A stretch of 64,000 nt of DNA from Sternotherus odoratus (lineage: Eukaryota > Chordata > Testudines > Kinosternidae): contig JAVMKO010000143.1 in the NCBI GenBank assembly GCA_032164245.1, positions 42,501-106,500 of the forward strand. Direction: 5' to 3'. Of this stretch, positions 34,600 through 45,279 are shown in pieces (the stretch's first letter is position 1; every line of letters starts with the position of its first letter). The notes under the pieces are model-generated. The model had not been told where the DNA came from, searched no databases, and saw only the letters and a program-made list of their open reading frames with translations. The position numbers and the translations under genes are program-made.

Positions 34600-35690
34600 T
34601 GTCACGTTACAGGAATTATTTGGGATCATATAGATCATTGGACCAAATCTTATGTGGAGGGGTCATAACAGGTGTCTATGACCAGGTTATGGAGGGCTAA
34701 TTATGAATATGCCATTAATATGTGTATCTTTTTTTACACTAAAGTTATGGATATTGGCTATATGGTGCCTGTACTTCAAACTGATGCTTGGCTGCTGGGT
34801 GAAATCTCAGACAAGCTGTTGTTAACTTGCTGGCCTGGCTGATGGGCCGTTAAGGGACATCAACTACACAATGGACTTTGTAAATGCCTGTCCACACCCG
34901 AGCTGCTCTAGGAATGTCCAACGGCCTGGTCAGAAACTAAATCCTGGAGAGTCTGGTGATTGGACCTTGTGACTATGAACCTCCATTTTGCAACCGGCCT
35001 CTGCAAAAGAAGGAGGAGGGTCTTGGCCCAGAAGAGAGAGTCTATAAAAGCTGGAAGAAGTGTCCTCCATTTGATCTTCTACCTTCAGCCTGCAGCCTGC
35101 CTTGTTTCCAGCTCTGAATGGACTTTGCTACACAGGTGAACGCTGGCCAAAGGTGCTGACCCATCCCTAAAGGGGATGCTTTCTAAAGACTTTAATTTAA
35201 ACCTGCAGTTATTCTACCTTTGCTGCAAGCCTGAACCAAGAGATGTGCCATTACTGCATGTAATTGATTTCTTTTAACCATTCTTAACCCTCACCTAGAC
35301 CTTTTTCCTTGTATAATAAACCTTTAGATTTCAGATTCTAAAGGATTGGCAACAGCGTGATTTGTGGGAAGATCTGATTTGTATATTGACCTGGGTCTGG
35401 GGCCTGATTCTTTGGAATTGGGGAGAACCGTTTTCTTTATTTGGGGGATTGGTTTTCATAACCATTGGTCCCCAGGACAGGTGGCTGCTGGTGGTGATAT
35501 TGGGAACTGGAGTGTCTAAGGGGATTGCTTGTGTGACTTGTGGTTTAGCCAGTGGGGTGAGACCAAAGTCTTTTCTGTTTGGCTGGTTTGGTGCCTTAAA
35601 GGTGGAGAAACCCCAGCCTGGGGCTGTAACTGCCCCTTTGGAGCAATTTGTCCTGACTTGGCGCTCACAGTGGGGTCCCGCCAGGAACAC
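34600..35690 (+). mobile_element. LTR family B, second copy in direct tandem
   Basis: Starts TGTCACGTTACAGGAATTAT immediately after the truncated copy and continues through AATAAACCTTTAG (near 35318) to GGGTCCCGCCAGGAAC. Head-to-tail arrangement without internal sequence suggests insertion into the earlier LTR followed by deletion, or recombination between LTRs. Confidence 0.82.
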
Positions 35691-36296
35691 CTGGTCTGGA
35701 CTGTATGCTGGTTGCATATTATAAACGTGCTCAAATCATGATCACTTGTACCTAAGCGACCAGCCGGTCTTCGCTCTGTGATGGGTCCCCCCGTTAGGAC
35801 AAGCCCCCTTTCCGAAGCAGGGACCTGCCCTCAATAAGGCTCAGATAGTCCAAGGACGCTTCCGCATTGGCAGGACGAGTCCTCCACCCTGTCCCTCGGC
35901 GTCCGTCCCCAGTGGACACAGCTTGGTCCCTGCATGGTGGAGGGTGGTGCGTAAGGAGCCGGTCGTTGTGGGGGACACCACCTCACCTCACCTGCCGTCT
36001 GCTGTAGCTGCTAAGACACCAAGCCAGAAACATCCACGATCCTTTTCTTCAGCGTTATCCGTGAGGTGGGACCTGGTAATGCCCCCTTCACCTTTGGCCG
36101 ATGTGCCCCTTCCTGGGTAGGGTGCAGCCACTGACAGGGACACTCCAGTGGTACAATACGTCCCAGCAGCTCCGGCCACACAAGGAACAGGCTCAGAAAG
36201 GAGCAAGCCCAGACCTTCGGTTCCACACACCGGCACAGAGACGTCGTATCCCCATGGCCTCGGCCCCTTGTGAGTTGTGTTTTCGTGAGCTGTGAG
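35691..36296. other. No gene recognised
   Basis: Unique-looking sequence between LTR copies. Short frames are present but none resembles a known family. Confidence 0.35.
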
Positions 36297-36637
36297 GGAG
36301 TGGGAATGGTCTTAATGTTCTCGCTGGATACCGTGTGGGTGCCTCAGTTTCCACTGTGCATTGCTTAAGTCTCTAGGTGGTGGGATAAGGGCTGAGATTG
36401 TTGCAGAGCAAAGGACCAGTGGAAAGGAGGGGCCAAGACCCCCGGGCAACTAATGGCCTGGCCCTTCCCCCCCGTAAGGTTTTAGCTGGAAGTGGTAAAG
36501 AACAAAGGGATCAGGTGACGGGGTGTCTGGCTCACTGCCCCCCAACATGGAGCCAGCTGAGGGGTCTCGTTTGTGGTACCTACAAGCTCGGTTTTAGATC
36601 ATGTTCCTGTCATTTAATAAACCTCTGTTTTACTGGC
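36297..36637 (+). mobile_element. LTR family A relative, 5' half only
   Basis: Begins TGAGGGAGTGGGAATGGTC and carries GTGGGTGCCTCAGTTTCC and AATAAACCTCTGTTTTACTGG, the family A order with strong divergence. The next LTR begins at the point (ACTGGC|TGTGG) where this copy would continue, so it was cut by that insertion. Confidence 0.7.
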
Positions 36638-37294
36638 TGTGGCGAAGTGGGAGTACTGTGTGTGTGTGCCTCAGTTTCCCCTATGCATTTCTTGGGCGTC
36701 TATGTGGAGGGAAAGGAATGTGTAGCTGATGCAAAGCAAAGCCAAGGTGAAGCTGTAACCTGACCCCAAGTGGGGGAGGGAGGTCAGCTGAACCTGTTGG
36801 AGAAAGGTCAGGTGATGCCTCCTAGCCCGGGAAAGGGACAAAGGAGAGCAGGGAGGGGCTAGAGGGGGTTTGGGTCAGTCTGGTTTTTAGCTGGAGCCAG
36901 GCAGGAGAGGGGAGAGTAGCGATCTCGCTCTCTGGCCCCAAGATGGATCCAGCTGAGGGCTCACGCTCACTGTCTGGTCTGTGTTAGACCAGACAGAAGT
37001 CATCAAATAAACCTGCTTTACTGGCTGGCTGAGAGTCACGTTTGACTGTGGATTTGGGGTGCAGAACCCAGGGGCTCTCTCAGGACCCCGCCCAGGCGAG
37101 CTCACTGGGGGAAGCACACGGAGGGGCAGAAGGTGCTGAATGCTCCGAGGTCAGACCCAGGAAGGTGGAAGTGGGGACCCCTGAAGCTCCTGGCCTGGGA
37201 AACAGGCTGTGTATGGAGAAGGGGCCCTCCACCCGAAGTCCGGTCTGGCTTTCTAGGGAGCAGTTCCAGACCATTGCCCGGGTGCTCCGTGACA
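36638..37294 (+). mobile_element. LTR family A followed by internal sequence
   Basis: A 657-bp LTR from TGTGGCGAAGTGGGAGTAC to GTGCTCCGTGACA. Unlike the solo copies, internal sequence follows (37295-37590), including a primer site, so this is the 5' end of a truncated element. Confidence 0.9.
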
Positions 37295-37590
37295 CTCTGA
37301 CAACTGGTGTCAGTAGTGGGATGTACTGCACTCCATGGACGGCGCGACCGACAGTAAGTGACTGGGGAGCAGTAAAATGAAGGGGGATGGCTGGGGATAT
37401 GGGGTGCTAAAGGCCCAGAGAAGGGCAGTTTCAGGGGGCAGAGAAGCTGTGGCTCGACCCCTGAGAGTGTGGGACCAGCGACAAGGACTGTTGCAGGAAC
37501 GGTCCCCGAGAACTGTGGCGAGCAGTCTCAGAGGGGGAGGAGCCTTTGGCTTGGCCCACGTGAGGGTGGGATGCACCATGGGGGGCAGGA
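37295..37590 (+). mobile_element. Truncated internal region of a family A element with tRNA-Leu primer site
   Basis: TGGTGTCAGTAGTGGGAT at 37305-37322 complements the 3' end of vertebrate tRNA-Leu (CAG type) with one mismatch, from recall. The following sequence (AGTAAGTGACTGGGGAGCAG, then GAGAGTGTGGGACCAGCGA) aligns with 43714-43870 of the complete element. It fades near 37590. Confidence 0.75.
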
Positions 37591-38667
37591 GGGGTTGTGC
37601 TATGGGGGGGGGGCAGGAGGGGCTGTACTGTGGGAGGGTGGGGGGGTTGTACTGTTATGTATCTTTGGCACCCCTCCACCCCCCTTCCACTCTCTTTCTC
37701 GCTCTCCGCAGGGGGGGGCACCGTGGGTCAGGACCAGTCTGGGGCCACCCCGGCTCGCTCTGGGGCAGCGGAGGGGGAACAGCCTTCAGGTGCAGGCCAG
37801 GAGCCCAAGGGCTGCGAGTGGCTGGTGAAAACTGGAGCCAAGTCCGACTGCTGCCTCCCTGCCGGCCAGGAGGGGGGACCCCCAGAGGAGGGGGACCCCC
37901 CCACAGGCGTCTCACTGCTCCCCCTGGCAACTGGCCCTGGGAGCCCAGGCCCAGGCTGCTTCTTGGCTACGGCTACCGGGATCTCCAGGGAACGCCCCAG
38001 ACCGAGCCCACAGGTCCCTCCCCAACAGGGGTTCGCCTGCCCCCCAGGGTCTCTCAGCCCCTGACCCTGCTGACATGTCCCCCTGGCTGGAAATCCCCTC
38101 TCCATAAAGATCCCCCCATGAGCTCACACCAGGGGCGGGGGGCTAGGGAACCATGTTACTCGGGGCAGGCAGCCTGGGGGATCCCCCCGTCCCTCAGCAG
38201 AGGGAGTGCCCTAGGGTGCAGGCTCGGACCCTGTGGGCCCGGTCGGGGCCCTGGGCTGACAGCGGTAGCACCGTGTGCTGCAGGGGACGGGGTGAGAGCC
38301 CCTCGCAGTTGGCCAAGGCTGTCAGCCCGGGGCAGGACCGTCTCTCTCCATCCTGGCATGAATGGCGCGGGATCGTCTGGGGAGCCCTAGGCAGGTCTTG
38401 GCCTCGGAGGCGCCCTGTGGCAGGGAGTTCCACAGGCTCGGGGCACCTGGGGAAACGCGTTTCCTCTTCTCACTCTGGACCTGCCCCCTTGTGTGCCAGG
38501 GGCTGGCCCTTGTCCGTGTCCGGTGACTGGGAGAACAGCCCCCCCCCCACCGCCAGTCCTTGGGCCCCAGACTTGTGTCCAGGCCTCCCTCAGCCAACCC
38601 CACCCACCTCCCTGGCAGTTTTCCCAGGCTCCTGCTCCTGCTGGTCTCAGGCCCCAGCTCGGGACTT
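37591..38667. other. Spacer with a CR1 remnant, no gene recognised
   Basis: GC-rich sequence upstream of the UCN-side minisatellites. At about 38395-38520 a decayed block (GGCAGGGAGTTCCACAGGCT) matches the 3' region of CR1 copies elsewhere in the window. Splice-like CTCTCCGCAG at about 37702-37711 has no supporting exon. Confidence 0.4.
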
Positions 38668-39625
38668 GGTGGGTCCCCAGGGGGGAGATGGGTCCCTGGG
38701 GGGAGATCCCCTGCTTGGTGGGTCCCAGGGGAGGTGGGTCCCTGGGGGGAGGTGGGTCCCTGGGGGGAGATCCCCTGCTTGGTGGGTCCCCAGGGGGGAG
38801 GTGGGTCCCTGGGGGGAGATCCCCTGCTTGGTGGGTCCCAGGGGAGGTGGGTCCCGGGGGGGGTCCCCTGCTTGGTGGGTCCCAGGGGAGGTGGGTCCCG
38901 GGGGGGGTCCCCTGCTTGGTGGGTCCCGGGGGAGGTGGGTCCCGGGGGGGGTCCCCTGCTTGGTGGGTCCCGGGGGAGGTGGGTCCCGGGGGGGGGTCCC
39001 CTGCTTGGTGGGTCCCGGGGGAGGTGGGTCCTGGGGGGGAGGTGGGTCCCCTGCTTGGTGGGTCCCCGGGGGGAGGTGGGTCCCGGGGGGGAGGTGGGTC
39101 CCCTGCTTGGTGGGTCCCCGGGGGGAGGTGGGTCCCGGGGGGGAGGTGGGTCCCCTGCTTGGTGGGTCCCGGGGGAGGTGGGTCCCGGGGGGGGGTCCCC
39201 TGCTTGGTGGGTCCCCGGGGGTGGGTCCCGGGGGGGGAGGTGGGTCCAGGGGGGAGGTGGGTCCCGGGGGAGGTGGGTCCCCTGGTTGGTGGGTCCCGGG
39301 GGGGGGTCCCCGGGGAAGAGGGGGGTCCCCAGGGGGGAGGTGGGTCCTCGGGGGGGGTCTCCGGGGGAGGTGGGTCCCCGGGGGGAGGTGGGTCCCGGGG
39401 AGGGTCCCCAGGGGGGGGGTCCCCGGGGGAGGTGGGTCCCGGGGGAGGTGGGTCCGGGGGGGAGGTGGGTCCCCGGGGGGGGGTCCCCGGGGGGGAGGTG
39501 GGTCTCCGGGGGGGGTCCCGGGGGGGGTCCCGGGGGGAGGTGGGTCCCGGGGGGGGGGGGTCCCGGGGGGAGGTGGGTCCCGGGGGGGGGGGGTCCCGGG
39601 GGGGGAGGTGGGTCCCCTGCGCTCT
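38668..39625. repeat. G-rich minisatellite with GGGGAGGTGGGTCCC core
   Basis: Variable units combining GGGGGAGGTGGGTCCC(T/C/G)GGGG and CCCCTGCTTGGTGGGTCCC. The left half keeps the CTGCTTGGTGGG segment; the right half loses it and becomes nearly pure GGGGGGAGGTGGGTCCCGGG with long G-runs. Long Gly/Pro frames on both strands are artefacts. Confidence 0.94.
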
Positions 39626-39949
39626 GGATTATTCCCCAGCCCGGTCCCGCCGCCGGCCTCGCTGGCTCCCCCCAGCTCTGGGCAGCACGGGGGGGGGGGG
39701 CAGGGGACACGTTTGTGGGCCGAGCGCTGGGGGGCAGCTGGCTCAGCCCCCTTAATCCCCAGCAGAGCCACGGGCAGCGGGCAGGCCCCACTCGGGCGGC
39801 GGGGGCCGGGGCCGGGCCGATGGATCCCAGACCGGGGAGTCCCGGCGCCACCTCCCTGCCCCGGCTTCCCGGGAGAGGAGCGACGGGCCGGAGAGCTCAG
39901 CACCATGGACAGCAGCGCCCGCCGCCCGGCCCGGGGAGACACATGGGGG

Positions 39950-40980
39950 CACTGAGTGTGGGGGAGGGGCTCTGGGGGGCAGTGGAGGGGGGATAAGGGC
40001 GGCAGTGAGTGGGGGCCAATGGGGGGCAGTGGAGGGGGCTCTGGGGGGCAGTGAGTGGGGGCCAATGGGCGGCAGTGAGTGGGGGCCAATGGGGGGCAGT
40101 GGAGGGGGCTCTGGGGGGCAGTGAGTGGGGGCCAATGGGGGGCAGTGGAGGGGGCTCTGGGGGGCAGTGAGTGGGGGCCAATGGGGGGCAGTGGAGGGGC
40201 CAATGGGGGGCAGTGGAGGGGGCTCTGGGGGGCAGTGAGTGGGGGCCAATGGGGGGCAGTGGAGGGAGCTCTGGGGGGCAGTGACTGGGGGGCAATGGGG
40301 GGCAGTGGAGGGGGCTCTGGAGGGCAGTGAGTGGGGGCCAATGGGGGGCAGTGGAGGGGGCTCTGGAGGGCAGTGAGTGGGGGCCAATGGGGGGCAGTGG
40401 AGGGAGCTCTGGGGGGCAGTGACTGGGGGGCAATGGGGGGCAGTGGAGGGGGCTCTGGGGGGCAGTGAGTGGGGGCCAATGGGGGGCAGTGGAGGGAGCT
40501 CTGGGGGGCAGTGACTGGGGGGCAATGGGGGGCAGTGGAGGGGGCTCTGGAGGGCAGTGAGTGGGGGCCAATGGGGGGCAGTGGAGGGAGCTCTGGGGGG
40601 CAGTGACTGGGGGCCAATGGGGGGCAGTGGAGGGGGCTCTGGGGGCAGTGAGTGGGGGCCAATGGGGGGCAGTGGAGGCGGCTCTGGGGGGCAGTGGATG
40701 GGGGTTCTGGGGGGCAGTGAGTGGGGGCCAATGGGGGGCAGTGGAGGCGGCTCTGGGGGGCAGTGATTGGGGGCCAATGGGGGGCAGTGGAGGGGGCTCT
40801 GGGGGGCAGTGAGTGGGGGCCAATGGGGGGCAGTGGAGGGGGCTCTGGGGGGCAGTGACTGGGGGCCAATGGGGGGCAGTGGAGGGGGCTCTGGGGGGCA
40901 GTGAGTGGGGGCCAATGGGGGGCAGTGGAGGGGGCTCTGGGGGGCAGTGACTGGGGGCCAATGGGGGGCAGTGGAGGGGG
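39950..40980. repeat. Minisatellite next to the UCN promoter, unit about 45 bp, with 19 CCAAT boxes
   Basis: The unit is GTGAGTGGGGGCCAATGGGG, GGCAGTGGAGGGGGCTCTGG, GGGGCA, about 22 copies. Nineteen copies keep GGCCAATGG, which fits the NF-Y consensus (RRCCAATSR); three have GGGCAAT instead. The array ends about 40 bp before the CRE of UCN. Confidence 0.93.
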
Positions 40981-41019
40981 GACCCGGCTCGCTCCATCTC
41001 TAATCAGTCCATGTCCCAC

Positions 41020-41027
41020 TGACGTCA
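41020..41027 (+). promoter_or_regulatory. UCN: Palindromic CRE in the UCN promoter
   Basis: Perfect TGACGTCA, 16 bp before the TATA box. CREs are known in mammalian UCN and CRH promoters, where cAMP/CREB signalling drives expression. Spacing and perfect palindrome make it a strong candidate for cAMP control here. Confidence 0.8.
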
Positions 41028-41043
41028 ATGGAGCTCCCGGCTC

Positions 41044-41050
41044 TATATAA
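41044..41050 (+). promoter_or_regulatory. UCN: TATA box of UCN
   Basis: TATATAA in CGGCTCTATATAAACATCC, immediately downstream of the CRE. Transcription would be expected to start about 25-30 bp downstream, near 41073-41080. Confidence 0.8.
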
Positions 41051-41074
41051 ACATCCCGCGAGCCGCCGGCGGAG

Positions 41075-41125
41075 CGCTCGGGACGGACCGGACCGGACCG
41101 GACTCACCCCGCACGGCACCACTCG
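41075..41125 (+). other. UCN: UCN exon 1 (5' UTR, start approximate)
   Basis: The sequence between the predicted start and a donor ACTCG|GTGAGG at 41126 contains no ATG and includes a short (GGACC)n run at about 41081-41100. A non-coding first exon followed by a single coding exon is the usual CRF-family gene structure. Confidence 0.65.
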
Positions 41126-41194
41126 GTGAGGCCGCGCGCCCCGCCGGCTCCCCGCGACCGGCCTGGATGCGGGAAGGGGACTCGGCGGGGCGGC

Positions 41195-41930
41195 ACCCAA
41201 GGGCGGGGCGGGGGAAGAGGCGATCGGCGGGGCACCCCGGGGTGGAGTGGGGGGCGGGGGCTCGTCGGGCACCCCCGGGCAGAGGGGGTCGAAGTGGATC
41301 GGTGGGGTACCCCGGGGCGGGGCTCGGGGGTCACCCCAGGGCGGAGGGGAGGGAGGGGGGATCGGTGGGGCACCCCGGGGCGGGGCTCGGGGTCACCCCA
41401 GGACGGAGGGGAGGGAGGGGGCTCGGGGGTCACCCTAGGGTGGAGTGGAGGGAGGGGGCTCGGGGGCACCCCGGGGCGGAGTGGAGGGAGGGGGGATCGG
41501 TGGGGCACCCCGGGGCGGGGCTCGGGGGTCACCCTAGGGTGGAGTGGAGGGAGGGGGCTCGGGGGCACCCCGGGGCGGAGGGGAGGGAGGGGGGATCGGT
41601 GGGGCACCCCGGGGCGGGGCTCGGGGGCACCCCGGGGCGGAGTGGAGGGAGGGGGGATCGGTGGGGCACCCCGGGGCGGAGGGGAGGGAGGGGGATCGGT
41701 GGGGCACCCCGGGGCGGGGCTCGGGGGCACCCCGGGGCGGAGGGGAGGGAGGGGGCTCGGGGGTCACCCCGGGGCGGAGTGGAGGGAGGGGGGATCGGTG
41801 GGGCACCCCGGGGCGGAGGGGAGGGAGGGGGATCGGTGGGGCACCCCGGGGCGGGGCTCGGGGGGTCACCCCGGGGCGGAGGGGAGGGAGGGGGATCAGT
41901 GGGGCACCCCGGGGCGGGGCTCGGCGGGCC
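41195..41930. repeat. G-rich minisatellite filling UCN intron 1
   Basis: Units of GGAGGGAGGGGGGATCGGTG, GGGCACCCCGGGGCGG and a shorter GGGCTCGGGGGTCACCC form, mixed over about 735 bp. It occupies nearly the whole 839-bp intron between the donor at 41126 and the acceptor at 41964. Confidence 0.93.
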
Positions 41931-41983
41931 CCCGCCCCCGGTCACCTTGGCGGTGTCCCGGCAGGTCCCGGACCGTGCCCGGC

Positions 41984-42292
41984 ATGAGGCGGGCGCTGCT
42001 GACCGCGCTGCTGGCGTCGCTGCTGCTGCTCTGCCCGCTGCGCCCCGCCGGGCCCCGCAGCAGCGCCGAGGCCGCGCCCCACCCGAGCCGGGCGCTGCGG
42101 GGCCCCGAGCCGGAGCCGGAGCCGGAGGCGGAGGCGGAGCCGGGCCCGGCGCGGGCGAGGCGCGAGGAGCCGCCGCTCTCCATCGACCTGACCTTCCACC
42201 TGCTGCGCCACATGCTGGACGCGGCGCGGGCGCAGAACCAGCGCGCACAGGCCGCGCAGAACCGGCTCCTCTTCGACCGGGTGGGCAAGTGA
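41984..42292 (+). CDS. UCN: Prepro-urocortin 1, complete (102 residues)
   Basis: UCN encodes a secreted CRF-family peptide acting on CRF receptors 1 and 2. Residues 1 to about 24 form a signal peptide (basic start, [12 protein letters not shown] core). Residues 25-56 are an acidic pro-region with [16 protein letters not shown] (56-60) is the processing site. Residues 61-100 are the 40-residue hormone, starting [18 protein letters not shown] and ending NRLLFDRV, followed by Gly-Lys (101-102), which gives a C-terminal amide. [13 protein letters not shown] is the family hallmark. The only upstream ATG in frame is the chosen start, 20 bases after the exon acceptor (CCCGGCAG at 41964). The whole ORF lies in one exon, as in other CRF-family genes. 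The precursor is shorter than the mammalian one (about 124 residues) through a short pro-region. Confidence 0.97.
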   Translation: MRRALLTALLASLLLLCPLRPAGPRSSAEAAPHPSRALRGPEPEPEPEAEAEPGPARARREEPPLSIDLTFHLLRHMLDAARAQNQRAQAAQNRLLFDRVGK

Positions 42293-42444
42293 GGCCACGT
42301 GCGCGGGTCCTGCGCGGGTCCTGCGCTGCGCCGGGCCGGGCCGCCAGGGGGCGCGCACAGATCCCGACCGGCCCCGCCGCGCCCCGCGTCCCCTCCCGGG
42401 CCGGGACCCCGCGCGGGGCGCAACTCGGGCGCTGCGAGTTTTCT

Positions 42445-42450
42445 AATAAA
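42445..42450 (+). terminator. UCN: Poly(A) signal of UCN
   Basis: AATAAA in TTTTCTAATAAAATGTCTTG, 153 bp after the stop codon, followed by a GT-rich region. It is the only canonical signal before the next minisatellite. Confidence 0.85.
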
Positions 42451-42504
42451 ATGTCTTGGGAAAAGCCCCGGCGTCTGCGCGTCTGTGTCGGGCGGGGTTC
42501 GGGG

Positions 42505-42878
42505 GGGGGCGGGGGGGCGGGGGTCTGTGCTGGGGGGCGGGGTCTCTCCCGGAGGCGGGGTCTGTGCTGGGGGGCGGGGTCTCTCCCGGAGGCGGGGTCT
42601 ATGCTGGGGGGCGGGGTCTCTCCCACAGGCGGGGGTCTGTGCTGGGGGGCGGGGTCTCTCCCGGAGGCGGGGTCTGTGCTGCGGGGCGGGGTCTGTGCTG
42701 TGGGGCGGGGTCTCTCCCACAGGCGGGGGTCTGTGCTGGGGGGCGGGGTCTCTCCCGGAGGCGGGGTCTGTGCTGCGGGGCGGGGTCTGTGCTGTGGGGC
42801 GAGGTCTCTCCCGGAGGCGGGGTCTGTGATGGGGGGCGGGGGCTCTCCCGTAGGCGGGGTCTGTACTGGGGGGCGGGG
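42505..42878. repeat. G-rich minisatellite downstream of UCN, left part
   Basis: The unit is GGGGTCTGTGCTGGGGGGCG then GGGTCTCTCCCGGAGGC, about 36 bp, with GCGGGG/GTGGGG and ACAGGC variants. The array continues at 46357-47820 after a 3.5-kb LTR element and must have been one array before that insertion. Confidence 0.95.
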
Positions 42879-43648
42879 TGTGACGAAGTGGGAGTACTGT
42901 GTGTGTGTGCCTCAGTTTCCCCTATGCATTCCTTAAGTGTCTATGTGAAGGGATAGGGGCTAACGCTGGAAGCAAGGAGGCAACGCCCTCCCCTCTGTGC
43001 ATCCCTGGAAGCTGTAACCTGACCCCAGGTGGGGGAGGGAGGTCACGTAACACCTGAAGCCCGGGAAAGGAACAAAGGAGCAGGAAGTGGCTAGAGGGAG
43101 TGGTCAGTCTGGGTCTGGGTCGAGCTGGGAAGGGCAGAGAAAAACTCGCTCTCTGGCCTGAGATGGATCCAGCTGAGGGCTCACGCTCTTTCGCTGCGTG
43201 GTCTGTGTTGGACCAGATGAAAGTCATCGAATAAACCTGGGGGAGAAGCAGGAGCCCAGAATCTGGGTCTCACCTCCTGGCACACCCCAGAAAGGCCTGA
43301 CTGAGGGACCCTGTTTGGACTGAGAAGCTGTGAGTTGGATGGTTCCTAACATCTCAAATAAACCGTCTATTCTGCTGGCTGGCTGAGAGTCGCATTTGAC
43401 TGTGGATTTGGGGTGCAGAACCCATGGGCTCCCCCAGGACCCCGCCCAGGCGGGCTTGCTGGGGGAAGCACACGGAGGGGCAGAAGGTGCTGAATGCTCC
43501 GAGGACAGACCCAGGAAGGTGGAAGTGGGGACCCCTGAAGCTCCTGGCCTGGGAAACAGGCTGTGTACGGAGAAGGGGCCCTCCACCCGGAGTCCGGTCT
43601 GGCTTCCTAGGGAGCGGTTCCAGACTATCGCTCGGGCGCTCCGTGACA
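42879..43648 (+). repeat. 5' LTR of the complete family A element
   Basis: TGTGACGAAG...CGTGACA. It contains AATAAACCTG near 43220 and a second AATAAACCGT near 43360, and a conserved TTTGACTGTGGATTTGGGGT block in its 3' half. Confidence 0.93.
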
Positions 43649-43650
43649 AC

Positions 43651-43668
43651 TGGTGGCAGCGGTGGGAT
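43651..43668 (+). other. Primer binding site, tRNA-Leu
   Basis: TGGTGGCAGCGGTGGGAT, two bases after the LTR. It is the exact complement of the 3' end plus CCA of vertebrate tRNA-Leu (AAG/TAG type) as I recall it. Confidence 0.8.
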
Positions 43669-45279
43669 GTGCGGCATCCCGTGGACCCCGTGGACGGCGC
43701 ACCCTGCAGTAAGTGACTGTGGGATCACTGGGGAGCAGGCGTGTTGAAGGCCCAGAAAATGCCAGTTACAGGGGGTGGAAAAGCTGCAGCTTAACCCCTG
43801 AGAGTGTGTGACCAGAGAGAAGGACGGTTGCGGATCCAGGGTCCCCCTGAAAACTGCAAGGAGCAGTCAGGGGCGGAGAAGCATGTGGCTTGGCCCTAGG
43901 AGGGAGAAGGATTTTTGCAGTATCAGGGTACCCCTCGGGTTTGCAGTGAGCGGTCCCAGGGGTGCAGGAGCAGACGCTCAACCCTGGCAAAGAGGCGGTG
44001 ACCTGGAAAAGTCTGGCACACAAGGGAGTTCCCCCTGGACACTGTGGGGCAAAGAGCACACAGGCCTGTGAGTCCAGAGCGAAGTGATGAGACTTCGTGA
44101 CCCTGTGGTTTGGGAAGCACAGGTTAATCGTGCAGCTAGGAGAAGCTGGAGGATTTTGGCTGCTCAGAGACAGTTGCAAGATTCCTGATCCAGGATGGGG
44201 TTGCAGGAGAATCTGGGAGCAACTGGAGTGGTCATGGCGCATCCCCAAGACTCCTGTCCCGACCAGATGGGGGTCTTCACGATTGGGTTCCCCATCCGGG
44301 GACCGGAGGAGAGTGGAGCAGAGTCCAAGAGAGACATTGGACTGTGAGAGGCGGCAAGAGCCTGGAAGTGCTGCAGGAGAAGCAGCAGTGTGGACTGGGA
44401 ATGGTGATGCCAAGGGACCCAAGGGACTTCTGAAGGGTGAGTGGGGATAGACCCCTGGATGCCAGTTCCGCAGGGAGCCTCATTACTAAATTGGGGTCCC
44501 TGGGCAAGGGATGGGGGGAAGGGAACGTCCACCTCACTGCGGTTGAGCAGGCTGGCAATTCGAACCAGGGGAACGCTGCGGACAAGCCCTGGTGTCTAGC
44601 TCCCCGCTGGGTCCCAAGGCTAAGGACGCCATTCACCAGATGGGTGGGGTGGTGGACAGACTCCCACCCCTGTCCCTGACCTGTATGTCTGTGTGGAGTC
44701 CCCTGGGTTCAAGTCGTGTGGACACCCAGAGGGAGCGGAGAGAAGTGGTGAAGGGGGAGACAGTCCTGGGGTAGCAAAGCCCTGGGACGGGGAGAAGTGT
44801 TGTTTGGCCCCGATGGTGCAGTGTCACTGGATGCTGGGGGGCGGTGTGACCTGGGTGAGGGTCACAGGGAGGAAGATATTCGTCCTGCCTAGAGCCCAGA
44901 CCCCTGTGCAAACACAGGAGGGGTCAGGCTGGCAGGCTGCTGGGGATCTGCAGGATATTGCCTGTGAAATCCTGTTGGGAGGAGAAAAGTGTCTTCCTGG
45001 GGGCAGGATGCAAACCCTGCTCCTGTAACAGCCGAGGGTTTGAATTTGAATCTGGGGAACCAATCGGTGGAGAGGAAGATGGTCATTGTAATCACAACTC
45101 AAGGAAGGAGAAGGTGGGGGCTTAAAGTGTTAGCAGAGCCCTGGGGCGGGGTGGGACAGAGATGTTCCCTTCCCCCCTTGCAAACGGGAGAGAGCTCACA
45201 GCCTGACTCCACTGGGACAGACAAGACAGAGAAACTGCTGGGCGAGAAAAGTAATTGTTCAGCAAGAGGTGGAGGGAAT

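Noticed and set aside
37702..37730. CTCTCCGCAG as an exon acceptor between MPV17 and UCN
   Set aside because: The following sequence has no conserved reading frame and no gene is expected between these two neighbours.
38153..41028. Gly/Pro-rich frames of up to 793 codons on both strands
   Set aside because: They cross two G-rich minisatellites and are open on both strands at once, which is compositional.
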